This document shows positions 51,725 to 61,289 of a DNA stretch of 64,000 nucleotides, one piece after another. The DNA is taken from NCBI RefSeq assembly GCF_024679245.1, contig NC_090182.1, positions 36,288,047-36,352,046 of the forward strand, given 5' to 3'. Each line of letters opens with the position of its first letter. Positions within the stretch are counted from its first letter, which is position 1. Position numbers and translations under genes: made by a program. This DNA comes from Pseudorasbora parva. Its lineage: Eukaryota > Chordata > Actinopteri > Cypriniformes > Gobionidae. The notes under the pieces are model-generated. The model did no database searches, was not told where the DNA came from, and saw only the letters and a list, made by a program, of their open reading frames with translations.

Positions 51725-53710
51725 ATGCGTGCGCACACCGAAAATCCTCCCCGACTAAGCTCTGCCGGGTGGCCGCTTCAGGGGGTCGGGCAGGGGGTTC
51801 GGTGGGTACCAGAGACCAGCCTCGAGAGGCTGGTTCCCCTAGTAGAATATATCGGCGCATGGATGTGCCTCCCGAATATTTCTGCTTGGGTCCTGAGTAC
51901 AGTGGGAAGGGGGTACAGATTGCAGTTCAGAGTTCCACCACCGAAGTTCAGCGGGGTGGTCTGGACTGTGGTCCCCCCGGCCCAGAGGCAGGTTATGGAA
52001 CAAGAAGTACAGTCTCTGCTGGTCAAGGGGGCGATAGAAAAGATTCCTCCGCCAGACAGGGAGTGGGGCTTTTACAGCCGTTATTTCATTGTTCCCAAAA
52101 AGGGTGGAGGCTTGCGTCCAATATTAGATCTGAGGTACTTGAATCGGTCTCTGAGGAGATTCAGGTTCAAGATGCTCACAATTCAAATGATCGTGAATCT
52201 GATCCAGTTCGAGGACTGGTTCGTCACGATAGATCTAAAGGACGCATACTTTCATGTCTCCATCCTTCCTGCCCACAGGAAGTTCCTGAGGTTCGCTTTC
52301 GGGGGCGAAGCGTACCAATATCGGGTGCTTCCTTTCGGTCTAGCTCTTTCCCCTCGCACCTTCACGAAGTGCATGGATGCAGCTCTGGCCCCTATGAGGC
52401 TGCAGGGCATCCGTGTGCTGAATTACATCGACGACTGGCTCATTATGGCAAAGTCGCGCGAGATGGCGATTCGGCATCGAGATGTCGTTTTAGCCCATCT
52501 CAGGTGCTTGGGGCTGAGACTGAACACGGCCAAGAGCGTGTTGATACCCGCCCAGAGGACTACGTTCCTCGGGGTGGTATGGGACTCAACCTCGATGCGA
52601 GCGAGCATGTCTCCCGCACGGGTGGGTTCTATACTGGCGGAGGTCTCAAAGGTGAAGCTAGGCCACAGCCGCACTGTGAAGCAGTTTCAGAGACTGCTGG
52701 GACTCATGGCAGCAGCATCCAACGTAATTCCCTTGGGTCTGCTATACATGAGGCCCCTCCAGTGGTGGCTAGGAACCAAGGGGTTTTCCTCGAGGGGAAA
52801 ACCTTTCCGTATGATCAGGGTAACGCGCAGATGCCTTCGTTCCCTCATTATATGGAAGGATCCGAGGTTCCTGTCCCAGGGGCCTGTGTTAGGAGCGTTA
52901 TGTTGCAGGAAGATCCTTTCAACAGACGCCTCCCTCACGGGCTGGGGCGCGGTCATGGAAGGCCGGTTCATGAGGGGTTCGTGGGGACCCCAACATTCCT
53001 CCTGGCACATAAATTGCTTGGAAATGTTGGCGGTTTACAAAGCTTTGAGGAGCTTTCTCCCAGACCTTCACGGCCACCATGTCCTGATACGATCCGACAA
53101 TACGTCGGTGGTATCGTATCTCAATCACCAGGGGGGTCTGAGGTCACGCCCACTATGCAAGTTGGCGCTTCAGATCCTCCTGTGGTCCCAGGGGAAACTG
53201 TCGTCTCTCAGAGCGATGTATGTCCCAGGGGACCAGAACCAGGGAGCGGATGTCCTGTCGAGGCAGGGGCTGAGGCCCGGGGAGTGGCGGCTCCATCCAG
53301 AGGTGGTGGAGGCCATGTGCGAGAGGTTCGGCCCAGTGGAAGTGGATCTGTTTGCTTCCGTAGAAACGACCCACTGCCCACTGTGGTTCAGCTTCAGGCC
53401 TCCGGCCCCGTTAGGGCTGGATGCCATGACACAGACGTGGCCGAGGCAGCGTCTGTACGCATTTCCCCCGATCATTCTGCTCCCGGGAGTTCTAGAGCGA
53501 GTCCGCCGGGAGGGCATCAGCCTCCTATTAGTGGCACCCCGGTGGCCGTCCCGAGCTTGGTTCTCCGACATTGTGGCACTTCTAGACGGGACCCCGTGGC
53601 AGGTCCCTCTGAGGAGGGATTTGCTGTCTCAGGCAGGGGGTGTGATTTTCCACCCCAGGCCAGAGTTGTGGAACCTCTGGGTCTGGCCTCTGAGGGGGCA
53701 CAGTACCTAG
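51725..53710 (+). CDS. DIRS RT/RNase H with methylase-like C-terminus
   Basis: The frame is open from at least 51629, and the first ATG is 51725. RT has VTIDLKDAYFHVS (first Asp near residue 202, counted from 51629), LPFGLALSP and catalytic YIDD at 266-269. RNase H has STDASLTGWG (D433), CLEMLAVY (E465), RSDNT (D490) and GADVLSRQ (D541). Residues about 568-690 (VEVDLFAS, CPLWFS, LLLVAPRWPSRAWF) match the methylase-like region known in DIRS elements. Its start overlaps no ATG of gag, so expression may use a downstream start, readthrough or a frameshift. It lies entirely within another open frame. Confidence 0.9.
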   Translation: MRAHTENPPRLSSAGWPLQGVGQGVRWVPETSLERLVPLVEYIGAWMCLPNISAWVLSTVGRGYRLQFRVPPPKFSGVVWTVVPPAQRQVMEQEVQSLLVKGAIEKIPPPDREWGFYSRYFIVPKKGGGLRPILDLRYLNRSLRRFRFKMLTIQMIVNLIQFEDWFVTIDLKDAYFHVSILPAHRKFLRFAFGGEAYQYRVLPFGLALSPRTFTKCMDAALAPMRLQGIRVLNYIDDWLIMAKSREMAIRHRDVVLAHLRCLGLRLNTAKSVLIPAQRTTFLGVVWDSTSMRASMSPARVGSILAEVSKVKLGHSRTVKQFQRLLGLMAAASNVIPLGLLYMRPLQWWLGTKGFSSRGKPFRMIRVTRRCLRSLIIWKDPRFLSQGPVLGALCCRKILSTDASLTGWGAVMEGRFMRGSWGPQHSSWHINCLEMLAVYKALRSFLPDLHGHHVLIRSDNTSVVSYLNHQGGLRSRPLCKLALQILLWSQGKLSSLRAMYVPGDQNQGADVLSRQGLRPGEWRLHPEVVEAMCERFGPVEVDLFASVETTHCPLWFSFRPPAPLGLDAMTQTWPRQRLYAFPPIILLPGVLERVRREGISLLLVAPRWPSRAWFSDIVALLDGTPWQVPLRRDLLSQAGGVIFHPRPELWNLWVWPLRGHST

Positions 53711-54714
53711 AGGGGGGTCTGCCACAAGAGGTCGTTGAGACCATTCTCAGCTCTAGGGCTCCCTCTACGAGGAAACTGTATAGCCTAAAGTGGAATGTCT
53801 TTACTAGCTGGTGTAGAGAAAGGGGGGTGAACCCAGTTGACTGCGCAATAGCTTCAGTACTGGAGTTCCTCCAAGACCGTTTCTCCGCTGGTTTGACCCC
53901 ATCCACTCTGAAGGTGTACGTGGCAGCCATAGGGGCTTTCCACTCGCCTTTGGAAGGGGGCCCTTTGGGTAGACACCACTTGGTTGTGCGTTTTCTCCGT
54001 GGGGCTAGGAGATTGAGGCCTGCGGCTCATCCCAGAGTCCCGGCTTGGGACCTGGCAGTGGTTCTGGAGGGGTTGGCTGAGGCCCCCTTCGAACCATTGG
54101 AGTCGGCTGAGGCGAGAAATCTGACCCTGAAGGTAGCATTTCTCCTCGCCATCACTTCTCTGAGGAGAGTGGGGGACCTCCAGGCGTTGGCGGTCACGCC
54201 TACTTGCTTGGAGTTTGCCCCGGGCGGGGTGAAGGCTATCTTGCATCCCAGACCGGGCTACGTGCCCAAGGTCCCTTCTTCAGGGATGGGGTCGGTATTT
54301 CTTCAGGCTTTTCATCCTCCGCCTCACGCGACGGCAGAGGAAGCTAGGCTGCACCTGCTCTGCCCGGTTAGGGCATTGAGGGTCTATCTAGACAGGTCAG
54401 CTCAATGGAGGAAATCGGACCAGCTTCTGGTGTGCTTTGGCCCCCCGAAGAAAGGGTTGCCTGCGGCGAGACAGACTATTAGTAACTGGATCGTGCAGGC
54501 GATAGCCACGGCTTATCGGGTGCGCAATATGCCTTCACCCATGGCCGTGAGGGCTCACTCTACGAGGGGCTTGGCCTCCTCGGTGGCCCTCCTTTCGGGA
54601 GCCTCACTTATTGAGATTTGTGAGGCGGCGGGTTGGGCTAATCCACACACCTTTATAAGATTTTATAAGCTGGACCTCCCGGCTACGCCGGGTGCTAGAG
54701 TGCTTGCGTCCTGA
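51769..54714 (+). CDS. DIRS tyrosine recombinase (long open frame)
   Basis: The frame is 981 codons long, but only the part after about 53700 is recognisable recombinase. It starts GLPQEVVETILSSRAPSTRK, with a SAM-like core-binding region. The catalytic domain has SLRRVGDLQAL (first Arg near 54165), AHSTR (His930, Arg933) and IRFY with Tyr966 at 54664-54666. The first 640 codons overlap RT/RNase H in another frame and show no domain of their own. The true start is unknown. The recombinase would join the circular cDNA into the genome. Confidence 0.9.
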   Translation: MAASGGRAGGSVGTRDQPREAGSPSRIYRRMDVPPEYFCLGPEYSGKGVQIAVQSSTTEVQRGGLDCGPPGPEAGYGTRSTVSAGQGGDRKDSSARQGVGLLQPLFHCSQKGWRLASNIRSEVLESVSEEIQVQDAHNSNDRESDPVRGLVRHDRSKGRILSCLHPSCPQEVPEVRFRGRSVPISGASFRSSSFPSHLHEVHGCSSGPYEAAGHPCAELHRRLAHYGKVARDGDSASRCRFSPSQVLGAETEHGQERVDTRPEDYVPRGGMGLNLDASEHVSRTGGFYTGGGLKGEARPQPHCEAVSETAGTHGSSIQRNSLGSAIHEAPPVVARNQGVFLEGKTFPYDQGNAQMPSFPHYMEGSEVPVPGACVRSVMLQEDPFNRRLPHGLGRGHGRPVHEGFVGTPTFLLAHKLLGNVGGLQSFEELSPRPSRPPCPDTIRQYVGGIVSQSPGGSEVTPTMQVGASDPPVVPGETVVSQSDVCPRGPEPGSGCPVEAGAEARGVAAPSRGGGGHVREVRPSGSGSVCFRRNDPLPTVVQLQASGPVRAGCHDTDVAEAASVRISPDHSAPGSSRASPPGGHQPPISGTPVAVPSLVLRHCGTSRRDPVAGPSEEGFAVSGRGCDFPPQARVVEPLGLASEGAQYLEGGLPQEVVETILSSRAPSTRKLYSLKWNVFTSWCRERGVNPVDCAIASVLEFLQDRFSAGLTPSTLKVYVAAIGAFHSPLEGGPLGRHHLVVRFLRGARRLRPAAHPRVPAWDLAVVLEGLAEAPFEPLESAEARNLTLKVAFLLAITSLRRVGDLQALAVTPTCLEFAPGGVKAILHPRPGYVPKVPSSGMGSVFLQAFHPPPHATAEEARLHLLCPVRALRVYLDRSAQWRKSDQLLVCFGPPKKGLPAARQTISNWIVQAIATAYRVRNMPSPMAVRAHSTRGLASSVALLSGASLIEICEAAGWANPHTFIRFYKLDLPATPGARVLAS

Positions 54715-54777
54715 GTGTGCCTGGGGTCCAGTTTCACACCAGGATGGGCGTGTCTCGGTGTGGCATAGTGGGTATTG

Positions 54778-54892
54778 ACGTTCCCAGAGTGTCGTCACTC
54801 GACGACGCAGTGTTGAGTTCCCTCGATATAGGGAACGTCTCGGGTTACTATTGTAACCCTTGTTCCCTGAGAGGGAACGAGACACTGCGTCT
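54778..54892 (+). repeat. Internal complementary region of the DIRS element
   Basis: The first half (to about 54836) is the reverse complement of the left end from 49789. The second half (from 54834) is the reverse complement of the right end up to 55145. They meet at AAC (54834-54836), so the two element ends are represented head to tail. This is the template used to restore ends in the DIRS replication model. Confidence 0.9.
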
Positions 54893-54909
54893 CGTCGCCA
54901 CACCTACAC

Positions 54910-55145
54910 GTAGAGCGCTCGCTTCATCGCAAAGGCTGTCTGTTGTTTGGGGCGGCGCCTTCTTATAGCTTCCGCGTACGCCGTCGCCGGTTACGTCACG
55001 ACGTTGCACCAATCGGATTGGTGGCTGATTTCATTCATACTTCAGAGCCGTCACGCTGGGGGCGTTCCCAGAGTGTCGTCACTCGACGACGCAGTGTCTC
55101 GTTCCCTCTCAGGGAACAAGGGTTACAATAGTAACCCGAGACGTT
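54910..55145 (-). repeat. Right inverted terminal repeat of the DIRS element
   Basis: It matches the left terminal repeat in inverted orientation from about 54925 to 55100. The outer part contains two hairpin motifs, GTTCCCTCTCAGGGAAC and GGGTTACAATAGTAACCC, and ends 'gagacgtt'. Confidence 0.9.
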
Positions 55146-55149
55146 TTTT

Positions 55150-55730
55150 TAATGTCAAAATAGGGTTTTTGCTGGCTGTGCAAGCTGTTAATAATTGCAT
55201 ACAGGTTTGGAATGACATAATGATTGGTACTATAAAAAATTGACAGAACTTCCATTTGTTGGTGAACTAATCTTTTAAGCAATTGTCCCATTCAGTGTAA
55301 TGAGGATTTGGAGAAATTAATGGCATTCTCTCTTTCAACCTTGCATTTCCACTTAGAATGATTACACAAACACATCTGTTTTGCTGTGGCCTGTTGCTTG
55401 CTCTAGGTAAACACAGCAGTGCCACAAACAGCATGAAACCTTGTTTGCAAACTATCTTAGTGAATAACCTCATGCTACAGCGAGGAGGAAGTTCTTTTTC
55501 TAGCTGCCGTCTCTTTTCTCCACCCCTGCTGTTTTGCATTGCTCCTTCCTCCTGTCTTTTACATCTCATAAAAGATTGCTCTCCCTCTGTCTGTTTTGTC
55601 TCTTATCATTTGAGTTGGTTTTGTTGCTGAACTGATGCTGGCTTGCCAACATCATGATCTGACTGTCTCATATGAAAGTACTTTGTATCTCAGTTTCTTC
55701 ATTTTGTTGAGTTTAGCCTTTACTCGCTAG
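55150..55730. other. No recognisable gene
   Basis: DNA flanking the DIRS insertion, with frames up to 100 codons on the minus strand but no domain. Confidence 0.45.
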
Positions 55731-55732
55731 CT

Positions 55733-55940
55733 TTAAAGGTGCTCTATGTAATTGTTTTTTTTTTTTTAACTCTACTAAAGCACAAATATCTTAATATGTT
55801 TGCAGAGATACCAGAAACATGCTAAGTTCAAATACATTTTCATTCTTTCTGAAAAACAGTATCACAGCTATATTTTACTTTGAAATATGTTTTGTGTCGG
55901 GTCTCTGTTTTTGTTTTGGTCTGTGTGATCCCGCCCACTG
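55733..55940 (+). repeat. End of the TTAAAGGTGC...TATGTAA element family
   Basis: It starts TTTAAAGGTGCTCTATGTAA, matching the terminus of the 32-kb TTAA element in layout, and contains 'gatcccgcccactgccaac'. It appears truncated before the DIRS remnant. Confidence 0.5.
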
Positions 55941-56002
55941 CCAACTTACTCAATAGTATTTTGACAGCATGTGTTCACAGTTATCTGAAAACACAGTGTA
56001 TT

Positions 56003-57060
56003 TCAGTAATGGAGTCCAATTAATTGGGCTGAAATTAGTAACGTCTCTATAATATCTGTTGGCAGTCCAGCCTCTCGGACCGAAAGGTTCCATATTTCTG
56101 GCCATGTGTGAAATATTGTGCCCCCCGCCTGCGATAGGAGGTCCCTCCTCAGAGGGACCTGCCACGGGGTCCCGCCAGTAGAGCTATGATGTCCGAGAAC
56201 CATACTTGAGTTGGCCAACGAGGAGCCACCAGGATAAGACTGACTCTTTGTTGCCAGACTCTCTCCAGGACCTCTGGGAGCAGAGTGATCGGGGGAAATG
56301 AATACAGACGCAGCCTCTGCCCCGTCTGCATTATGCATCCAACCCCAGCGGGGCTGGATACGTAAGGGAAAACCACAGTGGACAGTGGGACGTCTCTCTA
56401 GACGTGAATAGATCCACTTCCACTGGGCCGAATCTCTTGCATATTGACTCCACCACCTCGGGGTGGAGCCGCCACTCCCCGGGCATCAGCCCCTGCCTCG
56501 ACAGGATGTCTGTTCCCTGATTCTGTATCCCTGGGATATATATTGCACTGAAGGATAACAATATCTCATGTGACCACAGGAGGATAAGATGTGCCAGTCT
56601 GAACAGAGGGCGCAATCTCAAACCCCCTGGCAATTCAGGTATTCATATAATGATTGGCTTAATCACTCTGTCTCCTCTCCACCAATCAGCTGGTGTGTGG
56701 TGAGAGTTCTGGCGCAATATGGCTGCTGTCGCATTATCCAGGTGGGTGCTGTACATTGGTGGTGGTTGAGGAGATTCCCCCTTCTATGTAAAGTGCTTTG
56801 AGTGCCTATAAAAGCGCTATATAAATGTAACAAATTATTATTTTATATTATTATAGGTATGACACGACCGCTGTGTTGTCCGTGCGAACCAGAACATGAT
56901 ACCCGCAGAGTTCCGGGAAAAAACTCCTCAGAGCTTTGTAAACCGCCATCATCTCCAGACAACTTATGTGCCAGGAGGAATGACGGCCCTCCCACGGACC
57001 TTTCTTAAAGTGGCCTTCCATGACCGCGCCCCAACCAGTGAGGGAGGCATCTGTTGAAAC
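56003..57060 (-). pseudogene. DIRS RNase H/methylase-like fragments
   Basis: The frame 56331-56633 contains IYIPGIQNQGTDILSRQGL (RNase H end) and VEVDLFTSRETSHCPLWFS (methylase-like start). The frame 56003-56338 continues with GTPWQVPLRRDLLSQAGG and the beginning of the recombinase (REAGLP). The two frames overlap and differ, so a frameshift lies near 56335. RNase H upstream is cut by the 56643-56854 insertion. Confidence 0.8.
56643..56854 (+). mobile_element. LINE-type 3' end insertion with AGGTAT duplication
   Basis: This 212-bp insertion is flanked by the 6-bp duplication AGGTAT (56637-56642 and 56855-56860). It ends in 'aaagcgctatataaatg' and an ATT-rich tail, typical of a severely 5'-truncated non-LTR retrotransposon or a SINE sharing its tail. 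It sits inside the RNase H region of the DIRS remnant and is therefore younger. Confidence 0.75.
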
Positions 57061-57307
57061 GGTTTTGAACGATGCTCTGACCCAGCCTTATCCCTGAAAC
57101 CATCGCCAGAATGGTTTCGACTCACGCGGGAGACAATTGTGCCCGCATCAAAATTGAATCCCTCTAATCGAATCGAGAGGGACCCTCGTTGAGCTCTTTT
57201 AGGAGGAAGATGGAAAGTGTGTGCAGGGAACTACCAGCCCATCCCGCCGCATATATGCCCTGCACACCAAAGCAGATGTATCTCGGCAGGGTTTGGTGGG
57301 CAGTACC

Positions 57308-57308
<1 letters not shown>

Positions 57309-57353
<45 letters not shown>
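57309..57353 (+). repeat. (TA)n microsatellite inside DIRS remnant
   Basis: About 22 TA dinucleotides between the DIRS terminal repeat and the gag piece. Confidence 0.9.
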
Positions 57354-57356
<3 letters not shown>

Positions 57357-57499
57357 GTCAGATGTCAAATCTACGTCATGACGCAGCACCAATCAGGATT
57401 GGACTAGTTTCATTCATACTTCAGATGCGCTGATACTTAGGGAGCATCCGCAAATTCATCGTTCCGACACAGTGCTAAGTTCCCTCAACATAAGGAATG

Positions 57500-58435
57500 T
57501 CTCTAGAGCGGCCAGCCTCAGGAAGCAACTCTCATTTGCTTTCCTCCACCAGTCAGGAGCTTGTACTACTGCTGTATTGTAATCCTGCATAGCTTAATTT
57601 GCACGTAACCGTCACCCTTTCTGTCGAAACAGTCCCACATGCTTCTTCTTTCCCATTGCTTCAGTTTGCGAAATATGTATGTGTCGGCACATGTGGTTGC
57701 ATGTGTTGACGCGCCCCATGAGTTAACAAATACAGTTTTTTTAATATTTAGAAAAAGAAAAAAAAATCTTTAAACCGTTTAACTGATTCTGTTAATCGGT
57801 CAAAATTCTTACTATCGGTTTACGGTTAAACGGTCAATATGAACATCCCTAGTCTTAATATTAAATAATCATTTATTAATATAACCTATTCATTTCATTT
57901 TTAGGTATGAAAAGACTTATTTGACATGGGCAGAAATGACATGGGCTTAAGAGTCACAACTTTTTGTTTTACTGATAATTATTTGTTGTTTGCATGTTTT
58001 TTTAATCATTATTATGAGCTGTTTAAATAATTTTAAACCTATTATTTTAGAATTATTTTGTAAATGTCCTTTTTGTTTTAATTCAGAGAAATGTTACATT
58101 TGTTCAAGTCGTTTATTAAATGGTTATTTTTATTTGAATTGTGTAATGTCACATTCTCTGTCTTTTTGTAACAACATGACCACAAAAAATAAATAAATAA
58201 AAATAAATAATGTATGCCATAAAAAAAAAATATAATATATATATATATATATATATAGACAAACTTAGGACAAACATGGTACACATGGTACACATTTATT
58301 AATATATTTTTAAAATAATAAAAAAAAGTTGTTAAAAAAATGTAAGTAAAGGTAAACGACAGTGGTTGTGTCATTAAATCTCCTTATACTTTGTGTCAGT
58401 ACTATTTTTTTTTAACATGAATGGCAAGGAAATAA
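57500..58435. other. No recognisable gene; (AT)n at 58231-58257
   Basis: AT-rich DNA with a short AT array and several A runs. A block near 57765-57850 ('aaaccgtttaactgattctg') looks like a decayed dispersed repeat end. Confidence 0.45.
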
Positions 58436-58439
58436 TACT

Positions 58440-58583
58440 AACAGTTTCGGCCAGTAAGATTTGTTGTGTTTTTAAAGAAGTCTCTTCTGCTTACCAAGGC
58501 TGTATTTATTTGAATCAAAATACATCAAAATCTATTTACAATTTTGAATGACTGTTTTCTATTTGAATATATGCAATTTATTA
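58440..58583 (+). repeat. Dispersed fish repeat, copy 2, left part
   Basis: It has 'ggccagtaagatttgttg' and 'agtctcttctgcttacc', matching 28640-28700. It is interrupted at 58584 by a transposon and resumes at 59954. Confidence 0.65.
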
Positions 58584-58960
58584 CAGTTTTTCTCGATTGC
58601 TTAAACACTATAACCAGGCTTTTGAACTAAAATTTCAAAACCATAACGCCATTTATCAAAAAGCACACCCATTTTACTAAACTATAAACACTATTCCCTG
58701 TTTTGACACATGAGTCAGATTTGTTGAACTGTCACTGCAAAACTCTACACACAAATCCCTTAATTTCTCATTGCCTAGACCATGTGGTCATTTAGAAAGC
58801 ACTAGCATTCAATATTGTTCACTCAAGTCAGCATAGTTTCAGCTCAATTAGCACACAATTACCCAGGTGAAAACACTAAGAGTCAAAATTTAACACACAT
58901 CAATCAGAACTTTCAAGATACATAAAAGTGGCAGAGTCAGTTCATTTGAGCTTTGGAACA

Positions 58961-59580
58961 ATGGATCCACAAAGAAATGAAGGAAGAGGTCGAGGAGGGA
59001 GAGGAAGAGGACGTGGGTGGTGAAGGAGGAGGAAGAGGACGTGGTGAAGGAGGAGGGAGAGGAAGAGGACGTGGTGAAGGAGGAGGGAGAGGAAGAGGAT
59101 GAAGGAGGAGGAGGAGGAGGAGGAGGAGGAGGAGGAGGAGGAGGAGGAGGAGGAGTCTCAGATGAAATTAGAGCCAGTTTAGTTGATCATACGAGAGAAG
59201 TGCCAATCATATGCATATTCCACATTTTATCATAAGTGTGGGGACATGCACTGGTCTTGGTCTTGACTCGGTCTCGGCCCTTCAAAGTCTTGGTCTTGTC
59301 TTGGTCTCGGTTTAGGTGGTCTTGACTACAACACTAGTGGAAAGTGTATGATCGAGAACCTTATATGCTTGTTCACCTCGTCCAGGCCATGTGTCAGTAG
59401 ATGCGTGCCAGGGGTGGATCAGGCATGCAAGAGGATTTTACCCCCGCTGCCAGGCAAGGGCTAATATAGCCTGTGATGTGGATGAGATTCTCTGGCCTGA
59501 CCCAGACCAAAGACGGGAGGCTGAGGCGGAATACAATATTTTATTTGTTATATTTTTTTATTTTTTTTGTACTGTGTAGT
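58961..59580 (+). pseudogene. Transposase remnant, N- and C-terminal pieces
   Basis: ATG at 58961 starts MDPQRNEGRGRGGRGRGRGW, then meets TGA at 59021. GGA/AGA repeats continue the Gly/Arg/Glu tract, with (GGA)n at 59102-59153. It is followed by VSDEIRASLVDH near 59155, the start of a helix-turn-helix region as in fish IS630-like transposases. The C-terminal piece near 59410-59530 contains CQGWIRHARGFYPRC and DEILWPDP. The catalytic centre between them is missing. Confidence 0.65.
59102..59153 (+). repeat. (GGA)n microsatellite
   Basis: About 17 GGA trinucleotides that extend the Gly/Arg-coding tract of the transposase remnant. Confidence 0.9.
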
Positions 59581-59953
59581 ATGAATGAATGAATAAAAAT
59601 GTGCCAATGTATCCATTGGTTGTGTCTTTTGTTCATCATGTGAAAAGGTTTGTGAGGAGGGGAACCACAAGTAACATAACTTACCAGTTTTGGAAATGTT
59701 GTTTTGAATTTATTGCACCAGTGTGTTAGACTATGTTGTAGTGTGTGTGTGATTTTGAGGGCTTGTGTGTCTTGTCTGAGGGCAAAGTTTGGTTTTTCAG
59801 CAAGAGTGAATGGTTTTGATTGTAGAGCTTCATTTTGACCTGAAAATAGGTTGTTTGGGAAACTGGGTGAGACGTTATGGATTTGTGTTTATAGTTTTGA
59901 GAATATGAGGCATAGTTTCAAGAAATGTGTTTAAGCAATCGAGAAAAACTGTA

Positions 59954-60100
59954 ATGTGATCGAAACGGAATTTATAATTTATCTACTACTTGTGAAGGAT
60001 CATGTGACACTGAAGACTGGAGGAATGACGAGTAAATAAGGAATAAATGACATCTTAAAATATGTTCAAATAGAAAACAGACATTTTTACATTTTGCTAG
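59954..60100 (+). repeat. Dispersed fish repeat, copy 2, right part
   Basis: 'gatcatgtgacactgaagac' and the following 'tggaggaatg' continue the repeat interrupted at 58584. Confidence 0.6.
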
Positions 60101-60504
60101 TACAGGTCCTTCTCAAAACAATTAGCATATTGTGATAAAGTTCATTATTTTCCACAATGTAATGATAAAAAAATAAACTTTCATATATTTTAGATTCATT
60201 GCACACCAACTGAAATATTGCAGGTCTTTTATTGTTTTAATACTGATGATTTTGGCATACAGCTCATGAAAACCCAAAATTAAATCTAAAAAAATAGCAT
60301 ATTTCATCCGAACAATAAAATAAAAGTGTTTTTAATACAAATAAAGTCAACCTTCAAATAATTATGTTCAGTTATGCACTCAATACTTGGTCGGGAATCC
60401 TTTTGTAGAAATAACTGCTTCAATGCGGCGTGGCATGGAGGCAATCAGCCTGTGGCACTGCTGAGGTGTTATGGAGGCCCAGGATGCTTCGATAGCGGCC
60501 TTAA

Positions 60505-61274
60505 AGGGATACTTCACTGCCTTTTCATATTAAACTATGTTATTCCCTTAACTTAAACGAGTTGATACATACCTCTCTCGTCTCAGTGCGTGCTCTTAAT
60601 CTCTCTGACGCGCGGTGATGATCTGATAGCATTTAGCTTAGCTCCCTAAGCCCAGTTCATTCACTATGGAACCAAACAGAGATCAAGTTAGAAGTACCAA
60701 ACAACTCAACATTTCCCCTATTTAAATACAGTTACACGAATAGTTGAACGATCAAGTATGGTGACAAAATAAAACGTGGCGCGTTTCTAATCGGATTTAA
60801 AAGGAGAACTATAATGTATGGCGGAATAGCACTTCTGAGAGTACTTCGGCTCGGCATCCCCTCACATCTCCCTATTGACAGAAATGAGAGAGTGAGGGGG
60901 AGGTGTGAGGAAAGATGTTTCGGCCGAGCCGAAGTACTTTCAGAAGTGCTAATCCGCCATACATTATAGTTCTCCTTTTTAATCCGATTAGAGAAGTACT
61001 ACATTTTATTTTGTCACCATACTTGATCGTTCAACTATTTGTGTAACTGTATTTAAATAGGGAAACGATGGAGGTGTTTGGTACTTCTAACTTGATCTCT
61101 GTTTGGTTCCATAGTGAATGAACTGGGCTTAGGGAGCTAAGCTAAATGCTATTAGATCGTCACTGTGTGTCAGGATTGATTAAGAGCACACACTGAGACG
61201 AGAGAGGTATGTGTCAACTCGTTTTAGTTAAGGGAATAACATAGTTTAATATGAAAAAGCGGTGAAGTAACCCT
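60505..61274. mobile_element. 770-bp palindromic element inserted in Tc1, TTAA duplication
   Basis: TTAA at 60501-60504 and 61275-61278 flank ends AGGGATACTTCACTGCC and the complement of GGCGGTGAAGTAACCCT-like sequence. The two halves are inverted copies of about 370 bp each around a short centre near 60880, for example 'ggttccatagtgaatgaact' against its complement. It has no coding capacity. TTAA target use suggests piggyBac- or Kolobok-type mobilisation. Confidence 0.9.
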
Positions 61275-61289
61275 TTAAGCTCATCAATA

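Larger units (their letters stand above)
49789..55145 (+). mobile_element. Intact DIRS tyrosine-recombinase retrotransposon, subfamily A
   Basis: This 5.36-kb element has inverted terminal repeats of about 200 bp (49789-49999 and 54910-55145), gag, overlapping RT/RNase H and tyrosine-recombinase frames, and an internal complementary region (54778-54892). DIRS elements integrate through a circular intermediate by recombinase action and leave no target duplication, and none is seen. All three frames are open, so it could be autonomous. Three decayed relatives are in the same window. Confidence 0.95.
56035..57498 (-). mobile_element. Inverted, deleted DIRS remnant, subfamily C-like
   Basis: On the minus strand it contains in order a left terminal repeat (57498-57355), a gag piece (about 57300-57185), a short RT piece (about 57150), RNase H (57060-56860 and 56633-56540), the methylase-like region (56530-56090) and the first recombinase residues, ending near 56035. 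Large internal deletions join gag to RT and RT to RNase H. An AT dinucleotide array (57309-57353) separates the terminal repeat from gag, and a LINE-type insertion splits RNase H. Confidence 0.8.
58584..59951 (+). mobile_element. IS630/Tc1-type TIR element with Gly-Arg N-terminal tract, internally deleted
   Basis: The ends CAGTTTTTCTCGATTGCTTA and their exact complement are flanked by TA (58582-58583 and 59952-59953), the target of the IS630-Tc1-mariner superfamily. The interior has pieces of a transposase gene and a nested fragment of the 'tcttggtcttg' repeat at about 59240-59335. It is non-autonomous. Confidence 0.75.

Noticed and set aside
50659..54246. Minus-strand frames of 100-146 codons across the DIRS element
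   Set aside because: They are shadows of the plus-strand gag, RT and recombinase frames.
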